A stretch of 64,000 nt of DNA from Thermoplasma sp. Kam2015. Its GTDB lineage: Archaea > Thermoplasmatota > Thermoplasmata > Thermoplasmatales > Thermoplasmataceae. The stretch lies in contig NZ_QJSM01000018.1 of the NCBI RefSeq assembly GCF_003205235.1, forward strand, positions 181,856 through 245,855, read 5' to 3'. The notes beneath the pieces were generated by a model that had not been told where the DNA came from, did no database searches, and was given only the letters and a program-made list of their open reading frames with translations. Made by a program: the position numbers and the translations under genes. Positions 34,370-43,524 of this stretch are shown piece by piece (the stretch's first letter is position 1; the number at the start of each line of letters is the position of its first letter).

Positions 34370-35986
34370 ATGGTTGTAATCAGGGATCCCTTTCCACGGC
34401 TCGTGGAAAAATTCGGTAAGGAGATAGTTGATCTTATATATCGGTATTCTGAAATCATAGGTTATTCAGTCGATCAGGACGATGATCTGAAGATAGAATT
34501 CAATCCTGACAGGCCGGATCTTTTTTCATTTCCCACGCTTGTGAAACAGATAAAGATTTATTATTACGGAGAAGTTGAGATACGCAGATCGCAATCTGAA
34601 GACGAAAATATCAAGGTAAGTGTTTCGCAGGGATCAAGATCTATAAGACCTTATTTTTCGGCATTCACTGCTGATGGTTCTTCTATAGGATCCTATTTTG
34701 ATGATCTTATTGACTATCAGGAAACGCTGCATTCCACCATCGGAAAGAACAGGTTGAAGGTGGCAATAGGGATCCACGATGCTGAAAAGACAGGAACAAT
34801 GATACATTACAGGACTGTGAGCAGATCGGTCCGCATGGAAACCTATGACGGTTTTTCTGGTACGGTCGATGAAGTACTGCGAAATCATGAGAAGGGGAAG
34901 ATGTATGGAAGTCTGCTCCCTGATGTCGGCAGAGTGGTGGCCATAACAGACGAAGATGGTGAGATATTATCGCTCCCTCCCGTTGTCAACAGCTACAGAT
35001 CAAGAATAGATCAGAATACAAAAAAGTTCTTTGTCGACATAACGGGAACGGATCTCAACTCAGTTAAGCATGCTCATTATCTTCTTTCCAACTTCTTTTC
35101 CAGCCTCAGATATAGAGTACGGATGCCGAATATAACAGGAATACCAGCTTCCGAAAAGTCGTCCATAGCAGCTTTCGATTACCGATCGATAAGGCCCAGA
35201 AGGAAGAATATAGATCGCTATCTGGGCGGGTTCCTCGAGGATGAAGAGATCATAGTTCATTTGAGGAAGATGGGATATGTCGCTGAGCCTGGATCGCCTG
35301 AAATCGTCGTGTACGTTCCGGGCTATAGGGTAGACGTCATGGGAGAAATGGACGTGATCGAGGATATAATGAAGGCGAAGGGGATAGAGAACATACAAGA
35401 AAAGGAGATATATATAGGGAAATTCGGCAAACCCATATACAAGAACGAGATTAAAAATGTGATAAGGGATGTCATGATCGGCCTGGGATTTCAGGAAGTT
35501 ATGACATTTGTGCTCACATCATCAGTTTATGCTGAAGGATACACCGGCGGTGTTAAACTGCTCAATCCAAAGAGTGATGATTACTCCGTGATGAGGGACA
35601 AAATATACCCGAATCTCATAGATCTGATCGCCAGAAATAAGAAACATCCACTCCCACAGAAGATCTTTGAGATCGGAGAAAAGATGGCGGATGGAAAACA
35701 GATATCAGCTCTATCATGCGTGATCGCGGACACCAGATCAGAATTTTCCACGGCAAAATCATATCTTCAAGCATTTCTATCAAGATTCGTGAAGGGTGAC
35801 TTAATAATAGAAGAATCAGATGTATATGGTGCCATAGAAGGCCGATCCGGATACATAAAGATAGGAAATAAACGTATAGGAAAGATCGGCGAGATCCATC
35901 CAGAAATACTCGAACGTTTTTCACTCACCGTTCCAGTATCTTTCTTTGAAGTGGATCTGGATCGTATTCTCTCTATAGAGCGATAA
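34370..35986 (+). CDS. pheT: Phenylalanyl-tRNA synthetase beta subunit
   Basis: PheT pairs with PheS to charge tRNA(Phe). The 538-aa length and the lack of the N-terminal tRNA-binding and C-terminal anticodon-binding domains fit the archaeal/eukaryal subtype. Landmarks are EFNPDRPDLFSFPTLV near residue 44, the B3/4 editing domain (RTVSRSVRMETYDGF, VVAITDEDGEILSLPPVVNS), the B5 domain (GYRVDVMGEMDVIEDI), and the catalytic-like module with GFQEVMTFVLTSS, LLNPKSDDYSVMRDKI and KIFEIGEK. No pheS is in the window. Confidence 0.95.
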   Translation: MVVIRDPFPRLVEKFGKEIVDLIYRYSEIIGYSVDQDDDLKIEFNPDRPDLFSFPTLVKQIKIYYYGEVEIRRSQSEDENIKVSVSQGSRSIRPYFSAFTADGSSIGSYFDDLIDYQETLHSTIGKNRLKVAIGIHDAEKTGTMIHYRTVSRSVRMETYDGFSGTVDEVLRNHEKGKMYGSLLPDVGRVVAITDEDGEILSLPPVVNSYRSRIDQNTKKFFVDITGTDLNSVKHAHYLLSNFFSSLRYRVRMPNITGIPASEKSSIAAFDYRSIRPRRKNIDRYLGGFLEDEEIIVHLRKMGYVAEPGSPEIVVYVPGYRVDVMGEMDVIEDIMKAKGIENIQEKEIYIGKFGKPIYKNEIKNVIRDVMIGLGFQEVMTFVLTSSVYAEGYTGGVKLLNPKSDDYSVMRDKIYPNLIDLIARNKKHPLPQKIFEIGEKMADGKQISALSCVIADTRSEFSTAKSYLQAFLSRFVKGDLIIEESDVYGAIEGRSGYIKIGNKRIGKIGEIHPEILERFSLTVPVSFFEVDLDRILSIER

Positions 35987-35987
35987 T

Positions 35988-36503
35988 TCAGCCATGTCGA
36001 TAGCGTTCGAGTCTTCCTCTCATGTGAAGTTCTTTCAATTTCAGGTAATCTTCAGCGTTTGCCATTATGTATTCCATCTGCCCTTTGTTGATCTTAACCA
36101 CCTTTGCTGGCAGACCCAGTATGAGCGAATATTCTTCTGACTCAAAACCCTGTGTCACGACTGCGCCAGCACCCACGATGGATCCGGTTCTTATGTGGCT
36201 CCCGTTCATGAGTATGGATCCCATACCGATCAGGACAAAATCGTCAATAGTGCATCCGTGAACAACTGCATTGTGACCGATTGATACATTTCTGCCTATC
36301 CTTGTAGGATAACCGGTATCCGTGTGTATTGTTACATTATCCTGGATATTGGTATTCTCCCCGATAGTTATTCTATCCATGTCCGCCCTTATAACGGCGT
36401 TATCAAATATGGAGGCGTTATCACCTATTTCCACATCGCCTATGATCACTGCGGTTTCTGCTATATATACATCCTTTCCTATCTTCATGATCAGATATCT
36501 CAT
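35988..36503 (-). CDS. Gamma-carbonic-anhydrase-like left-handed beta-helix protein
   Basis: The protein shows hexapeptide repeats throughout: AVIIGDVEIGDNASIFDNAV, IGENTNIQDNVTIHTDTGYP, IGRNVSIGHNAVVHGCTI, VLIGMGSILMNGSHI. The metal ligands expected for gamma-carbonic anhydrases appear as His in TIHTDT, GHNAVVHGC, and the fold ends with a C-terminal helix (KGQMEYIMANAEDYLKL). It may be a carbonic anhydrase or a related acyltransferase/ferripyochelin-binding-type protein. The open frame extends to 36527, but homologues begin near MKIGKDVYIAETA, so I use the ATG at 36503 (36488 is also possible). It converges on pheT with two bases between the ends. Confidence 0.8.
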   Translation of the reverse strand: MRYLIMKIGKDVYIAETAVIIGDVEIGDNASIFDNAVIRADMDRITIGENTNIQDNVTIHTDTGYPTRIGRNVSIGHNAVVHGCTIDDFVLIGMGSILMNGSHIRTGSIVGAGAVVTQGFESEEYSLILGLPAKVVKINKGQMEYIMANAEDYLKLKELHMRGRLERYRHG

Positions 36504-36651
36504 TATCGTTTTTAGATTTCTGCGCACTCCATATGATGTGGATTAGTCAGATACCGATATGAAAAATAGAAGCAACCTACATAAATGCATATAGCCATCC
36601 GTGCAAAAAATGGGTATATCTACATGGCCGATCGAAGAGTTGAGGTGCTAG

Positions 36652-37395
36652 ATGAATAAGCTCTTAAGAAAAGTGCGAAAGGTGTTCAGCCTTAAAGCAG
36701 ATAACAAGGCTGAAACTGGGATAGGCACACTGATTGTTTTTATAGCCATGGTTCTCGTGGCTGCAGTGGCTGCTACTGTCCTAATACACACCGCAGGAAC
36801 TCTGCAACAGAAGGCAACGAGCACGGGCTCGCAGACGACACAGCAGGTATCTACAGGTATACAGGTTAACAGTATTCTCGGTTTGGACTCAAATAAAACC
36901 ACTCCGACTCATGGATTAATAAAATGGATGGCCATACAGATATCAGTAACTGCTGGTAGTTCTTCTATTAACTTGGCAAATGTCACAATATCGTTGACAT
37001 ATCATGGTGTTTCAGCGTCATTGACATACGTGGGCTATGAGAATATAAGCGTCACAACTGCGAAAGACTTTGTATATGGGTTCCACTCAGCAGTATCGGG
37101 CACAAATAATGTGTTCAATGCATCTTACTTTAACACGATAAACGGTACAACAAATGGATCAAAGCATTTCGCGATATTGGTGCTAAGTGATCCAACTAGC
37201 TCATTGACCGCACAGTATCCAGTTATATCATATCAGGATCAGGTTGATCTACTAGTGAACGTAAGTGCAGTATTCGGTGGAATATCTGAAGGCCAGTCAG
37301 TGAATGGCCAGGTTCAGGCTCCAGTTGGATCTCCAGGTGTGATACAGTTCACAGCGCCAGAGTCCTTCGTATCGGATGTGATACAGCTTCAATAA
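36652..37395 (+). CDS. flaB: Archaellin (archaellum filament protein)
   Basis: The 247-aa preprotein is the filament subunit. A basic leader (MNKLLRKVRKVFSLKADNKA) precedes the class III signal-peptidase site; cleavage by the FlaK/PibD peptidase is expected at the Ala/Glu-Thr-Gly junction near residue 21-22, before GIGTLIVFIAMVLVAAVAA, the helix that packs the filament core. The rest is Ser/Thr/Asn-rich beta structure with several N-glycosylation sequons. There is a single archaellin gene here. A GAGGTG at 36641-36646 lies close before the ATG, so unlike many genes in the window this message has a leader. It begins the archaellum operon. Confidence 0.93.
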   Translation: MNKLLRKVRKVFSLKADNKAETGIGTLIVFIAMVLVAAVAATVLIHTAGTLQQKATSTGSQTTQQVSTGIQVNSILGLDSNKTTPTHGLIKWMAIQISVTAGSSSINLANVTISLTYHGVSASLTYVGYENISVTTAKDFVYGFHSAVSGTNNVFNASYFNTINGTTNGSKHFAILVLSDPTSSLTAQYPVISYQDQVDLLVNVSAVFGGISEGQSVNGQVQAPVGSPGVIQFTAPESFVSDVIQLQ

Positions 37396-37433
37396 ATATA
37401 AGTTGAAGCTGTATTATATTTTTAGTGACAGCT

Positions 37434-37898
37434 ATGGGTCTCTTGGACAATGTAAAGAAAATGGTTAAGAAGGAGGCCACAGAAACCCCTCAGCAGACCA
37501 GTGATGACCAGAAGCAGGTACAGGCCATACACGTGACAAATGGAGTTGACCCCAAGGTCATAGATGCTATGAATGAGAGAATGACAAAGATTGAAAACGA
37601 TCTGGGAAAGATAAACGGTGAGATAGAAGGCCAGAAGAAGACCTTAAACGACATAAAGAACGATCTCGAAGGAATAAAGGAGAATGTGAAGATGGTCGTC
37701 TCACTTTACGAGCTTGTGTCGCGTGATTTCAATCCGTTCATGGACAAGACGCCCGAAGAAATCCGGGGTATCACAGACGCACTGGCAGATCAGGTGAACA
37801 ACGTGAAGAAGCTGGTTGAGGCTGCGATAAAGGATCTTAGGGAGCTGTATGGCGTACCAGACATAGATCAGTTCATACAGATGGAGGAGAAAGAATGA
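37434..37898 (+). CDS. flaC: Archaellum accessory protein FlaC
   Basis: The 154-aa protein has the C-terminal FlaC module VSLYELVSRDFNPFMD followed by a helix, preceded by a long coiled coil (MNERMTKIENDLGKINGE and on). FlaC, D and E form the cytoplasmic platform that couples the motor, and in species with chemotaxis link it to CheF. I choose ATG 37434 instead of GTG 37425 because MGLLDNVKKM resembles a normal amphipathic start. It ends four bases inside the next gene. Confidence 0.85.
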   Translation: MGLLDNVKKMVKKEATETPQQTSDDQKQVQAIHVTNGVDPKVIDAMNERMTKIENDLGKINGEIEGQKKTLNDIKNDLEGIKENVKMVVSLYELVSRDFNPFMDKTPEEIRGITDALADQVNNVKKLVEAAIKDLRELYGVPDIDQFIQMEEKE

Positions 37899-38557
37899 TC
37901 AACGACTCATTGAAACCGTACCTGGAGGAGAAACTGGAGGGCGCCAGGAAATCAGTGCCTGGTTTCGCGCTGGAAGAACTGAAGCAGAAAATAATATCTT
38001 CACCAATACAGTTTGGCAAAAACGACATAGATGACCTGGTTTCAAACCTGCTCAAGAGATACGAACAGACAAAAGAAAACTCATTGATCGGAAAGATAGA
38101 CTCTATCTTCAAGGAGATATCGGACATAGAAAAGGTGATGTCTTCTAAACAGCCGGAGTCTGCCGCGCCGCAGGCTCCCGTTGAAAAACAGAAGAGGAAG
38201 GCTAAGCTGGAGGCCATTGGAGATGATGTGGTATCTATAATGGTATCATTGAGATGGCTGGAATTTCTTCTGGACAATTACGGTCCAGAGAATACTTTGG
38301 ATGTCTTGGATTACTACGAAAGCCTTGGATGGATATCTTCGACGGTGAAAGAACAGATGATGAAATACGCAAAGATGACCGGTGTGATGAACCCGGCCCA
38401 GGAATATAAGATAAAACCATCGATACAGGACCACATCATAAACATGCTGTTCATAGAGAAGCTGAGAGGTGAGGAGATCAACAGAGATCTCATCGAGGCG
38501 CTCGAAAGGGAGTTTAGAACAATAAGAAAGGGAGTTGACGAGCTGTATGGGATTTAG
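37895..38557 (+). CDS. flaD: Archaellum accessory protein FlaD/FlaE
   Basis: The 220-aa protein carries the FlaD/E signature near residues 112-155: VSIMVSLRWLEFLLDNYG, LDVLDYYESLGWIS, followed by QMMKYAKM. The N-terminus (KPYLEEKLEGARKSVPGFA) and the middle coiled-coil are FlaD-like. It overlaps flaC by four bases (ATGA), and flaF begins within its last codons. FlaC and FlaD are separate proteins here and no third FlaE gene is present, so this one may serve for both D and E. Confidence 0.82.
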   Translation: MINDSLKPYLEEKLEGARKSVPGFALEELKQKIISSPIQFGKNDIDDLVSNLLKRYEQTKENSLIGKIDSIFKEISDIEKVMSSKQPESAAPQAPVEKQKRKAKLEAIGDDVVSIMVSLRWLEFLLDNYGPENTLDVLDYYESLGWISSTVKEQMMKYAKMTGVMNPAQEYKIKPSIQDHIINMLFIEKLRGEEINRDLIEALEREFRTIRKGVDELYGI

Positions 38558-38960
38558 CTATACAGTGGCGGCGGTAATAATGCTCTCGTCTACTCTTATA
38601 TTTTTTGGAATAGTTTATACTTCGTATGTTCAATCCAATGAAAATTTAGCAAATGCAAATCAGAAGCTTGTTAAGAATATATACGATCTTGAAAATACAC
38701 GGGTTTCCATATATGATTATTATTACAATTCAAGTTCATCATATTTCGTGATCAACCTGACGAACAATGGAAGTCAGGTGTTTAATATGAGTCTGGCCAA
38801 TGTTCTCGTAAATGGTTCGCTGGTCAAATTCAACGTCTCCGGCCAGTTTTTGTTTCCACTGCAGACGGTATCTATAACATTCAAAGAACCGGCCGGATCC
38901 TATGCGGTTGAGATAGTTATGCCAGATGGTTATGAGATATTCAAGAAGGTGGTGTCCTGA
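38547..38960 (+). CDS. flaF: Archaellum stator/anchor protein FlaF
   Basis: The 137-aa protein has an N-terminal membrane helix (GFSYTVAAVIMLSSTLIFFG) and an extracytoplasmic beta-sandwich with NLTNNGSQVFNMSL and SITFKEPAGSYAVEI. FlaF binds the S-layer or coat in species that have been studied and acts as stator with FlaG. The true start is ATG 38547, inside the flaD end; the upstream start at 38535 only adds residues overlapping flaD. It ends on the first base of flaG. Confidence 0.85.
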   Translation: MGFSYTVAAVIMLSSTLIFFGIVYTSYVQSNENLANANQKLVKNIYDLENTRVSIYDYYYNSSSSYFVINLTNNGSQVFNMSLANVLVNGSLVKFNVSGQFLFPLQTVSITFKEPAGSYAVEIVMPDGYEIFKKVVS

Positions 38961-39403
38961 TGGCTTCAACAGCGGTTTCAGAACTGGTATTTTTCATCGT
39001 CACTCTGCTTATCACCGCATCTGCGGTGGCAGTACTATCCGATCAGACATTCCATCTTGTGGACGGCATGAAGACTTCGTCACAGAAAACATCGGATATG
39101 ATTCAGCAGAACTTTGCAATAATAAACGATCCTACACAAATACCTTATAATGGTGGTTATGTATTTTACATAAAGAATACGGGAAGCGTTGCCTTTGCCT
39201 TCACGAACACCTCGGTATCGGTTCTGATCGACGGCAATATGGTTACCGGGCATTACCTCACATTCGAGACTCAGAACAACACCGGGGTGCTCTACCCAGG
39301 TCAGGTTGGAGAGATATTAGTGAATGAAACTCTCACAGGGTACAACAGCATAACCGTTTCCCTTTCCAGTGGTGTGTCGCATCAGCTGGAATTTGAGGTG
39401 TGA
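38960..39403 (+). CDS. flaG: Archaellum stator protein FlaG
   Basis: The 147-aa protein resembles FlaF in layout: the helix SELVFFIVTLLITASAVAVL at residues about 6-25, a short coiled linker, then a beta-sandwich with FYIKNTGSVAFAFTNTSVSV and LYPGQVGEILVNETL. FlaG caps FlaF in the stator. The start ATG 38960 overlaps the flaF stop by one base. Confidence 0.85.
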   Translation: MASTAVSELVFFIVTLLITASAVAVLSDQTFHLVDGMKTSSQKTSDMIQQNFAIINDPTQIPYNGGYVFYIKNTGSVAFAFTNTSVSVLIDGNMVTGHYLTFETQNNTGVLYPGQVGEILVNETLTGYNSITVSLSSGVSHQLEFEV

Positions 39404-39407
39404 TGGA

Positions 39408-40079
39408 ATGTTCTTCAGCTTCAAGATAGATGGAGACGAACTGGATAAGAGGATGGGTGGCGGCGTATACGTCGGCCAGCTCTTCACGATATTTGGAGAT
39501 AACAGTGAGGGTAAAACATTACTTTCAATAAGGTTAGCCTACGGCTTCCTGAAGAATGGTATATCCATAGCCTATGTTTCATCGCAGATGCCCATAAGGG
39601 AATTCATCTCTTTTTCCGATGCACTCGGTTATCCGGTTCTGAATTCCGTCATATCCGGTGCAATGCTGTACATAACGCCTGTTTTCATACTGAGACGCGC
39701 AAGGAAAGCAAATCTGGACGATCTGCTTAATAACGACCACGTCAAGGAGAAAAGTGTTCTCATAATCGATTCGCTGAACCCTGGTATGTTCAGGGACTTC
39801 GAGATAAATTCCTATATGGAAAAACTCAGGAAATTCTCGGAGAATCGCGTGGTAATAATAACTGCCAATCAGGCCAGTCTAGATGATGCTACGGTTCTGC
39901 GGATGAATCAACTCTCTACAACAATAGTCTCCCTGCACTCCAAGGAACTCGGAGGAATAAAGAGGCATTTCATAGACCTAGTGAAATACCCGATGGTCGT
40001 AAGATCCATCCAGCAGAGTATACCTTTCCGTGTTGAACCTGGCCGCGGTCTCATAGTTGAGATATCCAGCGTGTCGTGA
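39408..40079 (+). CDS. flaH: Archaellum motor regulatory ATPase FlaH
   Basis: FlaH is a RecA/KaiC-like ATP-binding protein that sits on FlaI and FlaJ in the motor. The 223-aa sequence has the typical N-terminal DELDKRMGGGVYVGQLFTIF, Walker A GDNSEGKTLLS near residue 32, SSQMPIREF, and Walker B VLIIDSLNPG near 116. The open frame extends to 39369, but ATG 39408 follows the flaG stop by four bases and matches where FlaH proteins begin. It overlaps the next gene. Confidence 0.9.
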   Translation: MFFSFKIDGDELDKRMGGGVYVGQLFTIFGDNSEGKTLLSIRLAYGFLKNGISIAYVSSQMPIREFISFSDALGYPVLNSVISGAMLYITPVFILRRARKANLDDLLNNDHVKEKSVLIIDSLNPGMFRDFEINSYMEKLRKFSENRVVIITANQASLDDATVLRMNQLSTTIVSLHSKELGGIKRHFIDLVKYPMVVRSIQQSIPFRVEPGRGLIVEISSVS

Positions 40080-40084
40080 TCGCC

Positions 40085-41687
40085 ATGGATAAGGGGGTTA
40101 TCTCTGACAGCTATGAGATTGCGATATCAAGGAATCCGCATCTTGGGGAATACCTCTCAAAATACAGGGACGAGACAGGCAGAAGTCCGTCGTTTCTCGT
40201 CAACATCGACAGCTCTCTGAAGAGTCTGGCACATGTTGACGTGATATATCCAGTCGGCGATCCGATATTCATCCATATTTACGAAAAGGGAAAGGAGAGG
40301 AGATATAAGCCTATAGAACCGCTTCTCAAGGGTAAAGAACTGGAATTCATGGATGCGATACTTGATATTATAATGACGAGAGCTTCAGAGTATCCTCCCG
40401 CAGAAAACGAAGAGGAACAGGAGAAGAACATCGAGGATGTATATAAGAAGACCGTCTCCGTAGGTTCCAACAAGATAAGGAGGAATAGCGTATCACTTGA
40501 GAAGAACCTCTACGATAAGATGCTCTACAATGTCAAGAAGGAGATAATAGGTCTTGGTCCATTGGAGCCCCTCATTAGGGATTCTCACATAGAGGATATA
40601 AGTGGTATAGGGCCAGAGGATGTTTACATAGTCCACAAGATCTTCGGGTCAATGCCCACAGATATAACATTTGGAAGCATGGAGAGGCTGATGAGATTCA
40701 GCAAAAGGCTCTCTGAACGCGTAGGCAGACCGGTCAGCGATAAGAGGCCCATAGTTGATGCAACGCTTCCAGACGGATCTAGGCTTTCCATTGTCTACAG
40801 CACAGATATATCGCAGAGGGGTCCAAGCTTCACCATAAGAAAATTCTCGGAGATACCGCTCAGCATAATCAATCTGATAAAGTACAATACGATGTCGTAT
40901 GAGGAGGCCGCGTACCTCTGGCTAGCTCTAGAATATGGGCAGAGCGTCTTTGTCTGTGGTGAGACGGCAAGCGGTAAGACCACTGTGGTAAACGCCATAA
41001 TACCATTCATAAGGCCGGAATCGAAGATATTCAGTGCAGAGGACACCCCTGAAATAAGGGCACCTCAGAAGGCATGGCAGCAGCTTGTGACCAGAGAGAG
41101 CGGAGGAGAGCCGTGTAACTCTCTACGATCTTCTTCGAACAGCCCTCAGATCCAGGCCTAATTACATAGTTGTCGGTGAGATAAGAGGCGCAGAGGGCGC
41201 GATGGCCTTTCAGGCCATGCAGACAGGGCATCCGGTGATATCCACATTCCATGCATCATCAGTCAAGAAGATGATACAGAGATTCACCGGTAATCCAATA
41301 AACATACCGGTGACTTTCATGGATAACTTAAACATAGTCCTTATACAGCAGGCCGTATACGTCGGCGGAAAATTTCTGAGAAGAACGACGAGCATAAACG
41401 AAATCGAAGGATATTACGAAGATCTTGGAGGTGTCGCGACAAGAGCCGTTTTTGAATGGGATCCATCAACGGACAGGCATATGTTTAGAGGTATGAACAA
41501 CTCGTATATACTTGAAGAGAAGATAGCGAAGACGGCGGGTTTGATAGATACAAGCCTCATATACAACGAGCTTTTCCGAAGGGCAAAGATACTGAAGGAA
41601 CTGGCAGATCAGAAGATCACCGATTATTTCCAGGTATACGAGAAGATAAAGGAGTTCTATGAAGGAGGATCAGCTTATGGATACTAA
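40085..41687 (+). CDS. flaI: Archaellum motor ATPase FlaI, with a +1 frameshift
   Basis: FlaI is the hexameric ATPase that assembles and rotates the archaellum. The first part (to 41161) carries the N-terminal domain, RGPSFTIRKFSEIP, Walker A GETASGKTTVVNAI and WQQLVTRESGGEP; it then runs out of frame. Reading one base later from 41115 gives VTLYDLLRTALRSRPNYIVV, then GEIRGAEGAMAFQAMQTGHP with the Walker B and His box regions, to the stop at 41687. The break is at CCGTGTAACT (41111-41120), equivalent to one extra or two missing bases. Together the halves make about 534 residues, the usual FlaI length. A sequencing error, a real mutation or +1 frameshifting are all possible. The start may also be GTG 40076, which overlaps the flaH stop. 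Confidence 0.88.
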
Positions 41688-43332
41688 GATGAAGAGGGGC
41701 TTCTGGATTGGAATAAATTATTCGAAAACCGATCTTATGCTTATAGCAGGATCCGCTGTCATGTCCGTTATGTTTTATCTGGTTTACATGGCCACGCAGA
41801 AGACATTCATACTGATACTGTTCAGCATGCTTGCTCTTGGATCGGCCTTCTTATTTCTGAAGCCGATAATAGATCGCGACAATAAGAAAAACGATATAAA
41901 TTCAAACATACCGTTTTTCATAACAGCTTTTTCATCACTGGCAACCAGCGATGCAAATATAATCGATCTTCTTGATATACTTTCGAAAAAGGAAAAACTG
42001 GGATATCTTAGAAAGGAACTTGAGAAAATACTGAATCTTGTGAGGAACTGGGGCATGGGCCTTGCTGAAGCCATGACATTTGTTGCAAAGAGAACACCCA
42101 GCGATATATTCTCTGATTTCCTAACGAGATTTGGACATGCGATAGACAGCGGTCAGGACATTCAAGAGTTTGCAAGGACAGAGGTTTTCAGCACTATGAA
42201 CAGCTTCGAGACCGCTTACACATCGGCACTGTACAGTTTCGATCTCTATCGTGATATATATGTATCGCTTCTGCTCTCCTTTGCATTTCTAATAACATTC
42301 ATCATGATAATGCCAATACTAATACCAATAAACATAACTGTGGTCTTGAGCCTGAGCCTTCTCATGGTGGCATTGGGTGAATTTATGCTCGTCTATGGAA
42401 TAAGCATAGTTCTCCCGAAGGATCCACTGTGGCACAAGACCGGCATAAAGACTGATACCGATATAAAGATGAGAAATCTCTTTTTCATATCCATAACCGC
42501 CTCAATGATGATCTTCATCATTCTCGATGTTACGAAGATCATTTACAAAATACCATTCTATTTCACATTTGCTATGATCGTAAGCCCCATAGCCTATCCC
42601 AGCTATATCGGTTCCAAGATGGAACGGGAAGTTCAGAAGAAGGATGAGATGTATGGCAGCTTTATAAGATCCCTCTCTGGTTCGGCGTCAGCACGTGGAA
42701 ACCTTCTTATAGACGCTCTGAAGGCCATAGTGATGCACGACTTCGGCATACTATCCAAGGACATAGATAAGCTCTACAAGAGGCTCCTTTACAGGATAAA
42801 TTCACTGAAAGCATGGAAGATGTTTTCGGCCGACACAGGATCGCATCTCATTGAAATTTACTCGGAGACATACGCTGAGAGTATCGATCTGGGTGCAGAC
42901 GCGCTCAAGAGCGGAATGATCGTCTCTGAAAATTTCGAAAAGATCGTTGGTCTAAGGAAGAGAAAGCATTCCTCCGTGACAAGCTTCGTTGGTATAATGT
43001 ACGGCATAACGGCCGGTCTTGCATTTTCTCTGGCGATATCTTACGGTATTCTGAAGATAATAGATGGCATATTCTCAGGTTTCAATCTATCCGCACTTGG
43101 TGTAACAGGTATATTTCTGGCTCCGCCTTCATCCTCTGTATATCTAATTGAGATATTTCTGATGATCATCCTCTTCGTTCATTCCTTCATTGGCGGGGTT
43201 TCGCTGAAAGTCTCTGACGGTGGAAGGATCGTCCATGGGCTTCATCACACTGTCCTCATGATATGGATCGTATCATTTGTGGTGTATGGCACACTGCAGA
43301 TAACCAGCATACTCCTCTCATCGACAGTTTGA
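41677..43332 (+). CDS. flaJ: Archaellum membrane platform protein FlaJ
   Basis: FlaJ is the polytopic membrane protein on which FlaI and FlaH act. The 551-aa sequence has two early helices (residues about 22-65), a cytoplasmic domain with FITAFSSLATSDANIIDLLD and RNWGMGLAEAM, a helix group near 200-260, a second cytoplasmic domain (RSLSGSASARGNLLIDALKA) and a group of C-terminal helices, matching the T2SF duplicated-domain plan. The ATG at 41677 overlaps flaI by 11 bases. It is the last gene of the operon; no prepilin peptidase or chemotaxis gene follows. Confidence 0.9.
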   Translation: MDTKMKRGFWIGINYSKTDLMLIAGSAVMSVMFYLVYMATQKTFILILFSMLALGSAFLFLKPIIDRDNKKNDINSNIPFFITAFSSLATSDANIIDLLDILSKKEKLGYLRKELEKILNLVRNWGMGLAEAMTFVAKRTPSDIFSDFLTRFGHAIDSGQDIQEFARTEVFSTMNSFETAYTSALYSFDLYRDIYVSLLLSFAFLITFIMIMPILIPINITVVLSLSLLMVALGEFMLVYGISIVLPKDPLWHKTGIKTDTDIKMRNLFFISITASMMIFIILDVTKIIYKIPFYFTFAMIVSPIAYPSYIGSKMEREVQKKDEMYGSFIRSLSGSASARGNLLIDALKAIVMHDFGILSKDIDKLYKRLLYRINSLKAWKMFSADTGSHLIEIYSETYAESIDLGADALKSGMIVSENFEKIVGLRKRKHSSVTSFVGIMYGITAGLAFSLAISYGILKIIDGIFSGFNLSALGVTGIFLAPPSSSVYLIEIFLMIILFVHSFIGGVSLKVSDGGRIVHGLHHTVLMIWIVSFVVYGTLQITSILLSSTV

Positions 43333-43494
43333 AGGAAGATTACGGTCTATAGACCTGAATTTTTATGGCTTTTTACTAAATGGCCGATGGTTTTCGCTGA
43401 TCGTCAGTTATGCAATCTGCATTGAGGGGATTCGGAGAAATGGGCGCTCAAGTCATGGATGGCTTTTTGCATTAAGGTTCTTCAGGATACAATT

Positions 43495-43504
43495 TTTTAT
43501 ATAT
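43495..43504 (+). promoter_or_regulatory. TATA box of the TPR gene
   Basis: TTTATATATG-like sequence lies 21-30 bases before ATG 43525, at leaderless distance. Confidence 0.55.
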
Positions 43505-43524
43505 GGTGAACTATTCTTGAAAGG

